DNA of 7,003 nucleotides from Candidatus Falkowbacteria bacterium CG1_02_41_21 (GTDB lineage Bacteria > Patescibacteriota > Patescibacteriia > Patescibacteriales > UBA12465): positions 1 through 7,003 of the forward strand of contig MNUV01000053.1 in NCBI GenBank assembly GCA_001871235.1, given 5' to 3'. The notes beneath the pieces are model-generated. The model ran no database searches. It saw only the letters and a list, made by a program, of their open reading frames with translations, and had not been told where the DNA came from. Positions 1 through 5,340 of the stretch are shown piece after piece (position 1 is the first letter of the stretch; the number at the start of each line of letters is the position of its first letter). The position numbers were made by a program, and so were the translations under genes.

Positions 1-256
1 AACTAAAATCCAAGTTTACTTTGCCGACCCTCATTCACCTTGGCAGAGGGGCACCAACGAAAATACCAACGGACTAATCAGACAATATTTTCCTAAAGGA
101 ACTGATTTCAAAACCATACCATTATCTGCTATCAAAGAAGCTGAGAGACGACTTAACTCCAGACCCAGGAAAGCTCTAGGATTTTATACCCCGTCAGAAC
201 GCTTTTATGAACTAATTACCGGTCAAAAAATTGCGCTAGGAGCTTGAATCCAGCAA
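1..256 (+). mobile_element. Right-hand part of an IS30-type insertion sequence
   Basis: This is the portion of the IS30-family element that lies in the window. The right boundary is a guess: in related elements the inverted repeat covers the final transposase codons and the first bases after the stop, here around 232-256. The partner repeat is outside the window, so neither the exact end nor a target duplication can be confirmed. Confidence 0.5.
2..247 (+). CDS. IS30-family transposase, C-terminal fragment (5' end outside window)
   Basis: Open from the window edge, this frame gives the last 81 residues of a DDE transposase of the IS30 family, which cuts and joins the ends of its own insertion sequence. 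The fragment contains DPHSPWQRGTNENTNGLIRQ, the family's signature stretch. The Glu of NEN (fragment residue 20) is the expected third catalytic acid of the DDE triad. A typical tail follows (RRLNSRPRKALGF, TPSERF). The frame is clean to its TGA, so nothing visible is broken, but the N-terminal DNA-binding domain and the two catalytic Asp residues lie outside the window. In many IS30 elements the stop codon falls in or next to the terminal inverted repeat, so the element probably ends within a few tens of bases of the stop. Family assignment is confident; whether the element is active cannot be judged. Confidence 0.9.
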   Translation, partial: TKIQVYFADPHSPWQRGTNENTNGLIRQYFPKGTDFKTIPLSAIKEAERRLNSRPRKALGFYTPSERFYELITGQKIALGA

Positions 257-266
257 TCGTTTAAAC

Positions 267-295
267 TTGACTAATAGCAAAAAAAAGAGCATAGT
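267..295 (+). promoter_or_regulatory. Putative sigma70-type promoter for typA
   Basis: TTGACT (267-272) and CATAGT (290-295) are separated by exactly 17 bases, matching the consensus at 5/6 and 4/6 positions. Transcription would start near 302, giving a leader of about 20 nt before the typA ATG. The box lies only about 20 bases beyond the IS30 transposase stop, so the -35 may be inside or just outside the element end. An IS-derived hybrid promoter is possible but unproven. The -10 is weak. Confidence 0.4.
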
Positions 296-323
296 AGTCC
301 TATTGTTTAATTAATTTTTACTT

Positions 324-2114
324 ATGGAAATCAGAAACATCGCAATTATTGCTCATGTGGATCATGGCAAAACTACTTTAACGGATGCTCTCATGCGTCA
401 GACTAACATGATTGAGGAAGGGGTCAGCATGGATAGCAATGATTTAGAGAAAGAAAGAGGCATTACCATTTATTCCAAAAATACTTCCGTTGTTTATCGG
501 GATACTAAAATCAATATCATTGATACCCCGGGTCACGCCGACTTCAGCTCTGAAGTGGAGCGGATTTTGCGCTCCATTGATTGCGTTTTGCTATTGGTTG
601 ATGCCCAGGAAGGTCCGATGCCTCAGACTAAATTCGTTTTGAAGAAATCTTTGGAGTTAGGAATCAACCCGATTGTAGTCATTAACAAGATTGATAAACC
701 GGCGGCGCGCGTGCCGGAAGTGGTAGAGATGGTTTATGAATTATTTATGGATTTGGGCGCGACTGATGAACAACTGGATTTTTCGGTAGTCTATGCGGCC
801 GCTAAACAAGGCTATGCTAAACTTAATATGGCCGATGCCAATATTGATTTATCGCCTTTGTTGGATTTAGTTTTAGAGAAAGTCAAACCGGCGGCGACTA
901 TGGCGGATAAGGAAGGTCCTTTTTTAGCCCAACCTTTTAATTTGGCTTATGATAATTTTCTCGGTCGATTAGCCATCGTTCGCGTTTATTCCGGTAGCAT
1001 TAAAACCGGTTCCAGCGTAATCATTATTAATCCCCAGGGCGAAATCAGAAATGCCAAGATTGGGAAATTGTTTAGTTTTTTTGGGCCGAAAAGAAAAGAA
1101 ACGGATTTGGTTGAGGCCGGTGACGTTGTGATGATCGCCGGACTTCCCAATATTGATATTGGCGAAACTATCGCTATCTCGGCCGACCAAACTCAATTGC
1201 CGGCGATTAAGATTGATGAGCCGACTATTTCATTAAATTTTTTAGTGAACAATTCTCCTTTCGCCGGTCGGGATGGTAAGTTCGTGACTAACCGACAGCT
1301 GAAAGAAAGATTGGAAAAGGAATTGGAAGTTAATGTCGGCTTGAAAGTTGATTTCTCCGCCGGTGATCAATATAAAGTTTTCGGACGCGGTGAATTACAC
1401 GTGGCGATTCTCTTGGAAAATATGCGCCGGGAAGGTTATGAACTGCAAGTTTCTCAGCCTCAGGTTATTATTAAAGAAGAAAATGGTAAAAAGTTAGAAC
1501 CGTTTGAAGAGGCGCTCGTTGATGTTCCGGCCGAAATGGCTGGGATGGTGATTGAAAAATTATCGAAGAGAAAGGGATTGCTGCAAGAAATTAAAAATCA
1601 CAATAATCAATCTCGGTTAGTTTTTGAAATTCCGACTAGAGGATTACTGGGTTTCCGCAATGAATTTGTGGTCGCTACCAGAGGCGAAGGCATTCTCTGT
1701 TCTCGTTTTGTCGGCTTCAAAGAACACGTGGGCGAGATTGATAAATTTGATTTGGGTTCCATGATTTCTATGGCTACCGGCAAAGCCTTGGCTTATGCTC
1801 TGTGGAATTTAGAAGAACGGGGCGCCTTATATATTGAACCGAATACCGAAGTCTATGAAGGCATGGTGTTGGGCAATACCGCCAAGGGGCTGGATATGGC
1901 CGTTAATCCCATTAAAGGCAAACATTTAACTAATGTCCGTGCTTCCGGTACCGATGAGGCGATTAAACTCACTCCGCCTAATTTGATTACTTTAGAAGGG
2001 GGCCTCGAAATTATGAAAGGCGATGAATATCTGGAAATCACCCCCAAGAGCATTCGTCTCCGCAAACAGATTTTAACCGAAACCGATCGGGTGCGAGCGG
2101 GTCGGAAAGCTTAA
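324..2114 (+). CDS. typA: Translational GTPase TypA/BipA
   Basis: TypA (BipA) is an EF-G-like GTPase that binds the 70S ribosome and supports 50S assembly and growth under stress or cold. The G domain is complete: G1 AHVDHGKTT (residues 10-18), switch I ERGITI (44-49), G3 DTPGH (67-71) and G4 NKID (121-124). The G5 region is AAAKQGYA near 158-165, where relatives usually have a SAL-type motif. Domain II, the domain III and V folds and the TypA-specific C-terminal domain follow. The last contains LTNVRASGTDEA and ends in the basic LRKQILTETDRVRAGRKA tail. The 596 residues are close to the usual 600-615, so it is full length. The ATG at 324 fits the family N-terminus (MEIRNIAIIAHVDHGK) and no in-frame start lies nearby upstream. 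No Shine-Dalgarno is visible in the AT-rich leader. It is transcribed alone and converges on the next gene across a shared terminator. Confidence 0.98.
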   Translation: MEIRNIAIIAHVDHGKTTLTDALMRQTNMIEEGVSMDSNDLEKERGITIYSKNTSVVYRDTKINIIDTPGHADFSSEVERILRSIDCVLLLVDAQEGPMPQTKFVLKKSLELGINPIVVINKIDKPAARVPEVVEMVYELFMDLGATDEQLDFSVVYAAAKQGYAKLNMADANIDLSPLLDLVLEKVKPAATMADKEGPFLAQPFNLAYDNFLGRLAIVRVYSGSIKTGSSVIIINPQGEIRNAKIGKLFSFFGPKRKETDLVEAGDVVMIAGLPNIDIGETIAISADQTQLPAIKIDEPTISLNFLVNNSPFAGRDGKFVTNRQLKERLEKELEVNVGLKVDFSAGDQYKVFGRGELHVAILLENMRREGYELQVSQPQVIIKEENGKKLEPFEEALVDVPAEMAGMVIEKLSKRKGLLQEIKNHNNQSRLVFEIPTRGLLGFRNEFVVATRGEGILCSRFVGFKEHVGEIDKFDLGSMISMATGKALAYALWNLEERGALYIEPNTEVYEGMVLGNTAKGLDMAVNPIKGKHLTNVRASGTDEAIKLTPPNLITLEGGLEIMKGDEYLEITPKSIRLRKQILTETDRVRAGRKA

Positions 2115-2139
2115 GACTGAATTAGAATTTATTTCAATA

Positions 2140-2167
2140 AAAAAACAGCTTTGGTGAACTGTTTTTT
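2140..2167. terminator. Bidirectional intrinsic terminator between typA and the convergent membrane-protein gene
   Basis: AAAAAACAG (2140-2148) pairs with CTGTTTTTT (2159-2167) around a 10-base loop. The stem carries an A run on one side and a T run on the other, so it can stop transcripts from either strand. It lies 25 bases after the typA stop and 11 bases past the stop of the minus-strand gene. The GC core is only three pairs, so strength is uncertain. Confidence 0.65.
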
Positions 2168-2178
2168 GCTTTGGGATT

Positions 2179-2490
2179 TTAGAAAATGGCCAGCGAGGTA
2201 AAGATAATAGTAGCGATTAGTACCAGCCAAGTGATGGTTAAATAAAATAATTTTAGAGCTTCTTTCTTCGCTCCATCCAAATACATCAGTAGCGGTCGAC
2301 CTAGAACGAGCCAGCCCATAATAGTGGCCGAGATTACCAGTAAGAGTAATATCGCTATTCCGCCAAAAATACTGTTGTTATTTCCAAATAATTTCTCACC
2401 GTTAGACATCAGCAAGGACACCATGGCGACATACAATGAAGCGACGATGGAATGGATGAGACTGATTTTTATTAATTTAGTTTTTATCAT
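2179..2490 (-). CDS. Small three-helix membrane protein, function unknown
   Basis: A 103-residue protein that I do not recognise as a named family. Three hydrophobic segments are visible: about residues 8-28, 41-66 and 80-102. The first loop (SNGEKLFGNNNS) is polar and Asn-rich. A short basic/acidic loop (LDGAKKEALK, 71-80) separates helices 2 and 3. The positive N-terminus (MIKTKLIK) suggests a cytoplasmic N-end. No catalytic motif, signal-peptidase site or cysteine is seen. The gene stands alone: it has its own extended -10 promoter, converges on typA, and lies downstream of the tRNA terminator. The start at 2490 is the only ATG that includes helix 1. Coding is supported by length, composition and clean flanking signals. 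Function cannot be inferred. Confidence 0.8.
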   Translation of the reverse strand: MIKTKLIKISLIHSIVASLYVAMVSLLMSNGEKLFGNNNSIFGGIAILLLLVISATIMGWLVLGRPLLMYLDGAKKEALKLFYLTITWLVLIATIIFTSLAIF

Positions 2491-2517
2491 ATTGATTTTT
2501 TAGTTAATATTATTCAT

Positions 2518-2526
2518 ATTATAGCA
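2518..2526 (-). promoter_or_regulatory. Extended -10 promoter for the small membrane protein gene
   Basis: Read on the minus strand this is TGC-TATAAT, a perfect -10 hexamer with the TGn extension. The 17-base-upstream position has only a weak T-rich match to -35, as expected for extended -10 promoters. The leader to the ATG would be about 20-25 nt and shows no Shine-Dalgarno. Confidence 0.6.
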
Positions 2527-2543
2527 TTTATTTTAACAAAATA

Positions 2544-2568
2544 AAAAATCCCTAAAATAGGGATTTTT
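2544..2568. terminator. Perfect hairpin terminator after the tRNA operon
   Basis: AAAAATCCCTA (2544-2554) and TAGGGATTTTT (2558-2568) are perfect complements around a 3-base loop, with an A run on one side and a T run on the other. On the minus strand it follows the end of tRNA-Gly by about 8 bases, so it most likely terminates the tRNA transcript. It also separates that transcript from the promoter of the membrane protein gene. Confidence 0.8.
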
Positions 2569-2575
2569 GGTACTG

Positions 2576-2647
2576 AGCGGGTAAGGGGAATTGGACCCCT
2601 CTCTCGACCTTGGCAAGGTCGCATAATAGCCACTATACGATACCCGC
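2576..2647 (-). tRNA. tRNA-Gly (anticodon GCC)
   Basis: A 72-nt cloverleaf, counted by hand on the minus strand: acceptor GCGGGTA with TACCCGC (7 bp), discriminator T, anticodon stem CGACC/GGTCG around loop TTGCCAA (anticodon GCC), a 4-nt variable loop, and T stem AGGGG/CCCCT. The D arm is weak (GTAT with TTAT: one G-T pair and one T-T mismatch) but keeps A14, G15, G18, G19 and A21. The T loop reads TCCAATT, so position 55 is C rather than the near-universal T (pseudouridine). No 3' CCA is encoded, so it must be added by the CCA enzyme. It lies 13 nt downstream of tRNA-Asp in the same transcript. Confidence 0.92.
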
Positions 2648-2660
2648 ATATTTTGAAGTG

Positions 2661-2734
2661 CGGAGCGGACGGGGCTCGAACCCGCGACCTCTGCCGTGAC
2701 AGGGCAGCGCTCTAACCAGCTGAGCTACCACTCC
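2661..2734 (-). tRNA. tRNA-Asp (anticodon GTC)
   Basis: A 74-nt canonical cloverleaf on the minus strand: acceptor GGAGTGG with CCGCTCC (one G-T pair), discriminator G, D arm GCTC/GAGC with a 9-nt loop, and anticodon stem CTGCC/GGCAG around loop CTGTCAC (anticodon GTC). The variable loop has 5 nt, and the T arm has the normal TTCGAGC loop. Discriminator G73 fits the aspartyl-tRNA synthetase identity set. CCA is not encoded. It is the first gene of the two-tRNA transcript. Confidence 0.97.
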
Positions 2735-2782
2735 AAAATAAAAAATGATGTAAATAATATTACATACTGATAACTAGGAAAA

Positions 2783-2811
2783 ATATTAGCAAATATCCTC
2801 ACCCTTGTCAA
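2783..2811 (-). promoter_or_regulatory. Strong sigma70-type promoter of the tRNA-Asp/tRNA-Gly operon
   Basis: On the minus strand TTGACA (2811-2806) is a perfect -35 and TAATAT (2788-2783) a good -10, with 17 bases between. Transcription would begin near 2776, giving a 5' leader of about 40 nt for RNase P to remove. The -35 overlaps that of the divergent dksA promoter by five base pairs. Confidence 0.75.
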
Positions 2812-2833
2812 AGGCTTGATGGTAGGCTATAAT
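2805..2833 (+). promoter_or_regulatory. Sigma70-type promoter of the dksA-like/lspA operon
   Basis: TTGTCA (2805-2810, 5/6) and TATAAT (2828-2833, 6/6) are separated by 17 bases. The start would fall near 2840, leaving a leader of about 48 nt before the ATG at 2888. The -35 is nearly the same DNA as the -35 of the oppositely directed tRNA promoter, because TTGTCAA read on the other strand is TTGACAA. Confidence 0.75.
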
Positions 2834-2887
2834 GGACTTAGGTAATGGGTCTAAATTTAAATTTTAAACAGACGAAAAACCAAAAAT

Positions 2888-3286
2888 ATGGGAGAAAACA
2901 AGCAAAATAGTGGAGAATTAGATGCCGCTTCTTTGAAACAAATCAAGGCTGATTTATTGAAGCAGAAGGAACAAATTAAGAAAGATTTGGCTGATTTGGC
3001 GCGCAAGGATTCGCATGAAATTGATAATCGAACCACTGCTTTCCCGGAATATGGCGATAAGCCGGATGAGAACGCGCAAGAAATCAGTGAATACTCGGCC
3101 AATATGGTAACTGAAAAAGTTTTGGAAGATTCCTTGGAAGATATTGTCGGTGCCTTGAAACGTTTAGAGAAAGGCACTTACGGCATTTGTAAGTATTGTC
3201 AGAAACCGATTAGCGCCAAACGCCTTCAAGCTCGACTGACGGCCAGTTCTTGCGTGGCTTGCAAAACTGAACTGCAAGCGGAATAA
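2888..3286 (+). CDS. DksA/TraR-type C4 zinc-finger protein
   Basis: Members of this family bind in the secondary channel of RNA polymerase and tune initiation; in E. coli, DksA works with ppGpp on rRNA, tRNA and biosynthetic promoters. The 132 residues contain a predicted coiled coil (about 14-95). They end in the diagnostic zinc finger GICKYC...RLxARLTASSCVAC, with ligands Cys101, Cys104, Cys122 and Cys125. At the likely coiled-coil tip, GDKPDENAQE keeps two acids spaced like the functional DxxD of DksA (Asp57, Asp60), aligned only by eye. The length is slightly below E. coli DksA (151). It is the first gene of the plus-strand run: the lspA ATG follows its stop by 5 nt. Its promoter overlaps that of the tRNA operon, which is notable for a possible regulator of stable RNA. 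No Shine-Dalgarno is seen. Whether it is DksA proper or a general TraR/YocK-type relative is not decided. Confidence 0.9.
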   Translation: MGENKQNSGELDAASLKQIKADLLKQKEQIKKDLADLARKDSHEIDNRTTAFPEYGDKPDENAQEISEYSANMVTEKVLEDSLEDIVGALKRLEKGTYGICKYCQKPISAKRLQARLTASSCVACKTELQAE

Positions 3287-3291
3287 TTACC

Positions 3292-3750
3292 ATGCCCAAA
3301 AAGATTTTATTAAAAAACATAGCTTTGCTGACGGCAGCTATGTTTTTTGTTGGCGATAGAATATTAAAAACTGTCGCCGTCAACGGATTATGGGAGATGC
3401 CGATAAACTTATTGGGGTCTTGGTTGAGATTTGATTTTGTCCCCAACTATTATATCGCCTTTTCCTTGCCGCTTGGCGGAAGACCGTTATTCGTTATCAC
3501 GGGAGTGATAATCTTGGTCATTTTATTCTATATTTTTTATTTATTCTTAGCCAAAAAATTGAGATGGGAGATATTTTTTTCCTTGACAGTATTACTTTTT
3601 GGTGCTATATCTAACTTCATAGACAGAGTCCGGTATGGCTATGTAATTGATTACTTGTCCGGCCGTTATTTCACCGTTTTCAATCTGGCCGATGTTTTAA
3701 TCGTTGCCGCCGTGGCCTGGCTATTACTTAAGACATTTAGAAAAAAATAA
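3292..3750 (+). CDS. lspA: Lipoprotein signal peptidase (signal peptidase II)
   Basis: LspA is a membrane aspartyl protease that removes the signal peptide from diacylglyceryl-prolipoproteins just before the lipidated Cys. The 152 residues hold four hydrophobic helices and the family boxes: GDRILK near the N-terminus (Asp22, Lys26), PNYYIAFS (Asn52), SNFIDR (Asn108, Asp111, Arg112), VIDYL and FNLAD. Asp120 and Asp134 match the catalytic pair, so all key residues are present. Box C normally reads GN; here it is SN, a small deviation. The ATG lies 5 nt after the zinc-finger gene's stop, which suggests co-transcription and translational coupling. The closest thing to a ribosome site is GCGGA in the end of the upstream gene. 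No lipoprotein substrate or lgt gene is visible in the window. Confidence 0.95.
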   Translation: MPKKILLKNIALLTAAMFFVGDRILKTVAVNGLWEMPINLLGSWLRFDFVPNYYIAFSLPLGGRPLFVITGVIILVILFYIFYLFLAKKLRWEIFFSLTVLLFGAISNFIDRVRYGYVIDYLSGRYFTVFNLADVLIVAAVAWLLLKTFRKK

Positions 3751-3761
3751 TAAATAATGAT

Positions 3762-4406
3762 ATGTACAAAGAGTCATCCGGTGTTACCGGCGGTCTGTTG
3801 GAGGAAGAATTATTAGGCACAATGGATAAGAAAAAATATTTGCAAGAAGCTCGGCGCCACTTAACCGAGAAGCATCATCTGCCTAAGCCGGTTTTGAATG
3901 AGTATGAAAGAATGGTTGAGTACGAAAATGTTCAATATAATTTTAGCCGGTTGTTGAAAGAGATGGTGCTGAGTCGAGAGAATGTTGATTTTATTGATTA
4001 TAAAACCAGCCTGAAATTGGTGGAGGTTTGCCAGCCAGACGGTTCCAGCCCGGAACGACCTCGAGGTTTTTTCGGTCGCAGTTTATATCAGAAGATTAAG
4101 GCTGAGCTGGATAGGCTGGGTCAATACAAATTAGAATATTTTAGCGCCGTCGGCAGCCATTTGGATGTTAAACACGGGATTGATGCTTTTTTTAGAATTT
4201 GTGACTCGAGCGGCGAAGAATTAACTACGGCGACTTTGGACGTGACGATGAATCCTAATAAAGTCGGCGGTTATAAAGCCGATTCCGTGGCTATTTTCCC
4301 CAGCGGCGGTTTGGATCCGGCCGAAGATAAGGGGGAGTATTTAGCTCAAGTTGAAAAAACTTTTCAGGAACTTTGGGATAAAATATCATCTGAATTAGAA
4401 AAATAA
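3762..4406 (+). CDS. Uncharacterised 214-residue soluble protein, third gene of the lspA run
   Basis: I do not recognise this protein. It has no membrane segment or signal peptide. Residues 1-75 are charged and probably helical (KKYLQEARRHLTEKHHLPK). A variable linker (QPDGSSPERPRG) follows, then a conserved-looking core from about 118: EYFSAVGSHLDVKHGIDAFF, then ATLDVTMNPNK (157-167), YKAD (171-174) and SVAIFPSGG. The order GID...LDVT...K loosely recalls nuclease folds of the PD-(D/E)XK type, but the canonical Lys after the second acid is replaced by Thr162, so I do not assign that. The C-terminus is an amphipathic helix. The ATG at 3762 is 11 nt past the lspA stop. A second in-frame ATG at 3822 would start at MDKKKYLQ and is a real alternative. 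No Shine-Dalgarno is visible. Coding is supported by length, operon position and codon use like its neighbours. Confidence 0.8.
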   Translation: MYKESSGVTGGLLEEELLGTMDKKKYLQEARRHLTEKHHLPKPVLNEYERMVEYENVQYNFSRLLKEMVLSRENVDFIDYKTSLKLVEVCQPDGSSPERPRGFFGRSLYQKIKAELDRLGQYKLEYFSAVGSHLDVKHGIDAFFRICDSSGEELTTATLDVTMNPNKVGGYKADSVAIFPSGGLDPAEDKGEYLAQVEKTFQELWDKISSELEK

Positions 4407-4417
4407 TAGTTTTTAAA

Positions 4418-4423
4418 TATAAT
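4418..4423 (+). promoter_or_regulatory. Possible internal -10 element before the small CxxC protein gene
   Basis: A perfect TATAAT lies 13 bases before the ATG at 4437. The -35 position (TTAGAA, 4395-4400) matches only 3/6. If used, transcription would start about 7 bases before the ATG, giving a nearly leaderless mRNA. The AT-rich context makes chance occurrence plausible. Confidence 0.3.
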
Positions 4424-4436
4424 AAATTTGTACCTT

Positions 4437-4772
4437 ATGCAATTAAAATCGAAAAGTGAGTTATTGGGAGAAATCAATAAGAAGAAAGAAATCTATTTGC
4501 TTTTGACTCAACCCTTGGTCGATAAAAAGGCCGTGGCTCGTCGCCGCTGTTTGGAATGTGATCGAATCTTTGAGGTTTTTCCGGATGAGTTTGCCGCTTT
4601 TAAAGAAGCGATGGGCGGAGACCAAAAAGTAAATTCGGAATATTTTTTTCCGGATTATTATTTTGAGACTGAAGGTTGCGGCGGTTGTCGCTCAGCTAAT
4701 AATCCGCCGAAGAATTTTTTTGTCCGCCACCGAGATCCTTTGGCACTTAAAGCCGAAGAATCCCAAAATTAA
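4437..4772 (+). CDS. Uncharacterised small protein with a CxxC...CxxC pair (probable zinc-binding)
   Basis: A 111-residue protein not matched to a named family. Two CxxC pairs, RRCLECDRIFEVFPDEF (Cys38/Cys41) and TEGCGGCRS (Cys81/Cys84), are spaced 40 residues apart. They probably bind one structural zinc around an aromatic, acidic insert (EYFFPDYYFE, 68-77). The first half is helical and basic (KSKSELLGEINKKKEIY), and the tail is polar. The ORF also opens at a TTG (4428), but the ATG at 4437 is preferred because the three extra codons add nothing recognisable. It starts 30 nt after the preceding gene and ends just before a hairpin, so it is probably the last gene of the dksA-lspA run. Zinc binding is inferred from cysteine spacing only. 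Function is unknown. Confidence 0.75.
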   Translation: MQLKSKSELLGEINKKKEIYLLLTQPLVDKKAVARRRCLECDRIFEVFPDEFAAFKEAMGGDQKVNSEYFFPDYYFETEGCGGCRSANNPPKNFFVRHRDPLALKAEESQN

Positions 4773-4790
4773 ATCAAGACCAAGTTTACC

Positions 4791-4819
4791 AAAAAGAGCC
4801 AGCCTAACTGACTCTTTTT
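4791..4819. terminator. Shared hairpin terminator between the plus-strand run and tsaE
   Basis: AAAAAGAGCCAG (4791-4802) pairs with CTGACTCTTTTT (4808-4819), with one mismatch, around a 5-base loop. It ends the plus-strand transcript with a T run. For the minus strand it would stop tsaE, whose TAG stop codon sits in the loop. The right arm is therefore also tsaE coding sequence. Confidence 0.7.
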
Positions 4820-5250
4820 AATTTTTTTATACTTATTTTCCTGGTTTGAGCGGTTTGATGTTTAATATTAACGAGGATGGTATTTTTCGGCCAAATGCCT
4901 TTCACTTTTTCAGCCCATTCCATCACGGTCACGGTATCGGCTCGGTTTAAGTAGTCTAGAGCGCCGATGGCGATCAGATCGGCGGCAGAAGTCAGGCGAT
5001 AGGCGTCAATGTGGCAGAATTTTTTGATATTTTTTTTGTTTTTTAGATTATAAACTTTCATTATCACAAAAGTCGGACTATTAATTTTTCTTTTAATCCC
5101 CAGGCCTTTGGCCACTCCTCGGCTGAGACAAGTTTTTCCGGCTCCCAAATCTCCCACCAAAGCTAAAACTTCACCCCCGACAAATTTTTGAGCTAAAGAT
5201 TGGCCGAATTTGATTGTGGCTTGACTATTTTGGCTGATGACAGAAGACAT
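4804..5250 (-). CDS. tsaE: tRNA t6A37 biosynthesis ATPase TsaE (YjeE)
   Basis: TsaE is the P-loop ATPase that works with TsaD and TsaB to place threonylcarbamoyl on A37 of ANN-decoding tRNAs. The 148 residues match the usual small size. Seen in order: GGEVLALVGDLGAGKT, with the Walker A at 33-40; NSPTF (57-61), the family's switch-like motif; HIDAYRL (80-86); GALDYL; and VMEWAEKV (109-116), with the conserved Glu-Trp. The Lys-rich insert (KNKKNIKK) and tail (KISIKKLKR) fit the AT-rich genome. The start at 5250 gives the complete N-terminus. TAG is the stop, the only intact gene here not ending in TAA. It follows the zinc-ribbon gene on the same strand but has its own extended -10 promoter and a hairpin between them. 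TsaD, TsaB and TsaC are not in the window. Confidence 0.96.
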   Translation of the reverse strand: MSSVISQNSQATIKFGQSLAQKFVGGEVLALVGDLGAGKTCLSRGVAKGLGIKRKINSPTFVIMKVYNLKNKKNIKKFCHIDAYRLTSAADLIAIGALDYLNRADTVTVMEWAEKVKGIWPKNTILVNIKHQTAQTRKISIKKLKRVS

Positions 5251-5276
5251 TTTTAGATTATTATTTTCCTGGATTA

Positions 5277-5285
5277 ATTATAGCA
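5277..5285 (-). promoter_or_regulatory. Extended -10 promoter of tsaE
   Basis: On the minus strand the site reads TGC-TATAAT, identical to the element before the small membrane protein gene (2518-2526). No good -35 lies 17 bases upstream, where the terminator hairpin of the previous gene sits. The leader would be about 20 nt and lacks a well-placed Shine-Dalgarno; an AGGA occurs but about 16 bases from the ATG. Confidence 0.6.
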
Positions 5286-5292
5286 ATATAAC

Positions 5293-5320
5293 AAAGAACA
5301 GGCTAGTTTGCCCGTTCTTT
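5293..5320 (-). terminator. Hairpin terminating the zinc-ribbon protein gene
   Basis: An 11-bp stem pairs 5293-5303 with 5310-5320 around a 6-base loop. In minus-strand RNA every position pairs (one G-U), whereas in plus-strand RNA the same position is an A-C mismatch, so it is built for the minus strand. It starts about 20 bases after the stop at 5341. The following T tract (TTCTTTGTT) is imperfect. Confidence 0.6.
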
Positions 5321-5340
5321 GGTGGTTAGAGAAAATTGAT

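Noticed and set aside
2544..2568. Attenuator or riboswitch upstream of the small membrane protein gene
   Set aside because: The hairpin lies upstream of that gene's promoter and directly after tRNA-Gly, so it fits a simple tRNA-operon terminator.
2857..3177. Minus-strand frame opposite the DksA-like gene
   Set aside because: It lies antisense to a clear zinc-finger coding frame and shows no family features of its own.
3762..4406. Calling the gene a PD-(D/E)XK nuclease
   Set aside because: The GID...LDVT layout is only suggestive and the expected catalytic Lys position holds Thr. The call is left as unknown.
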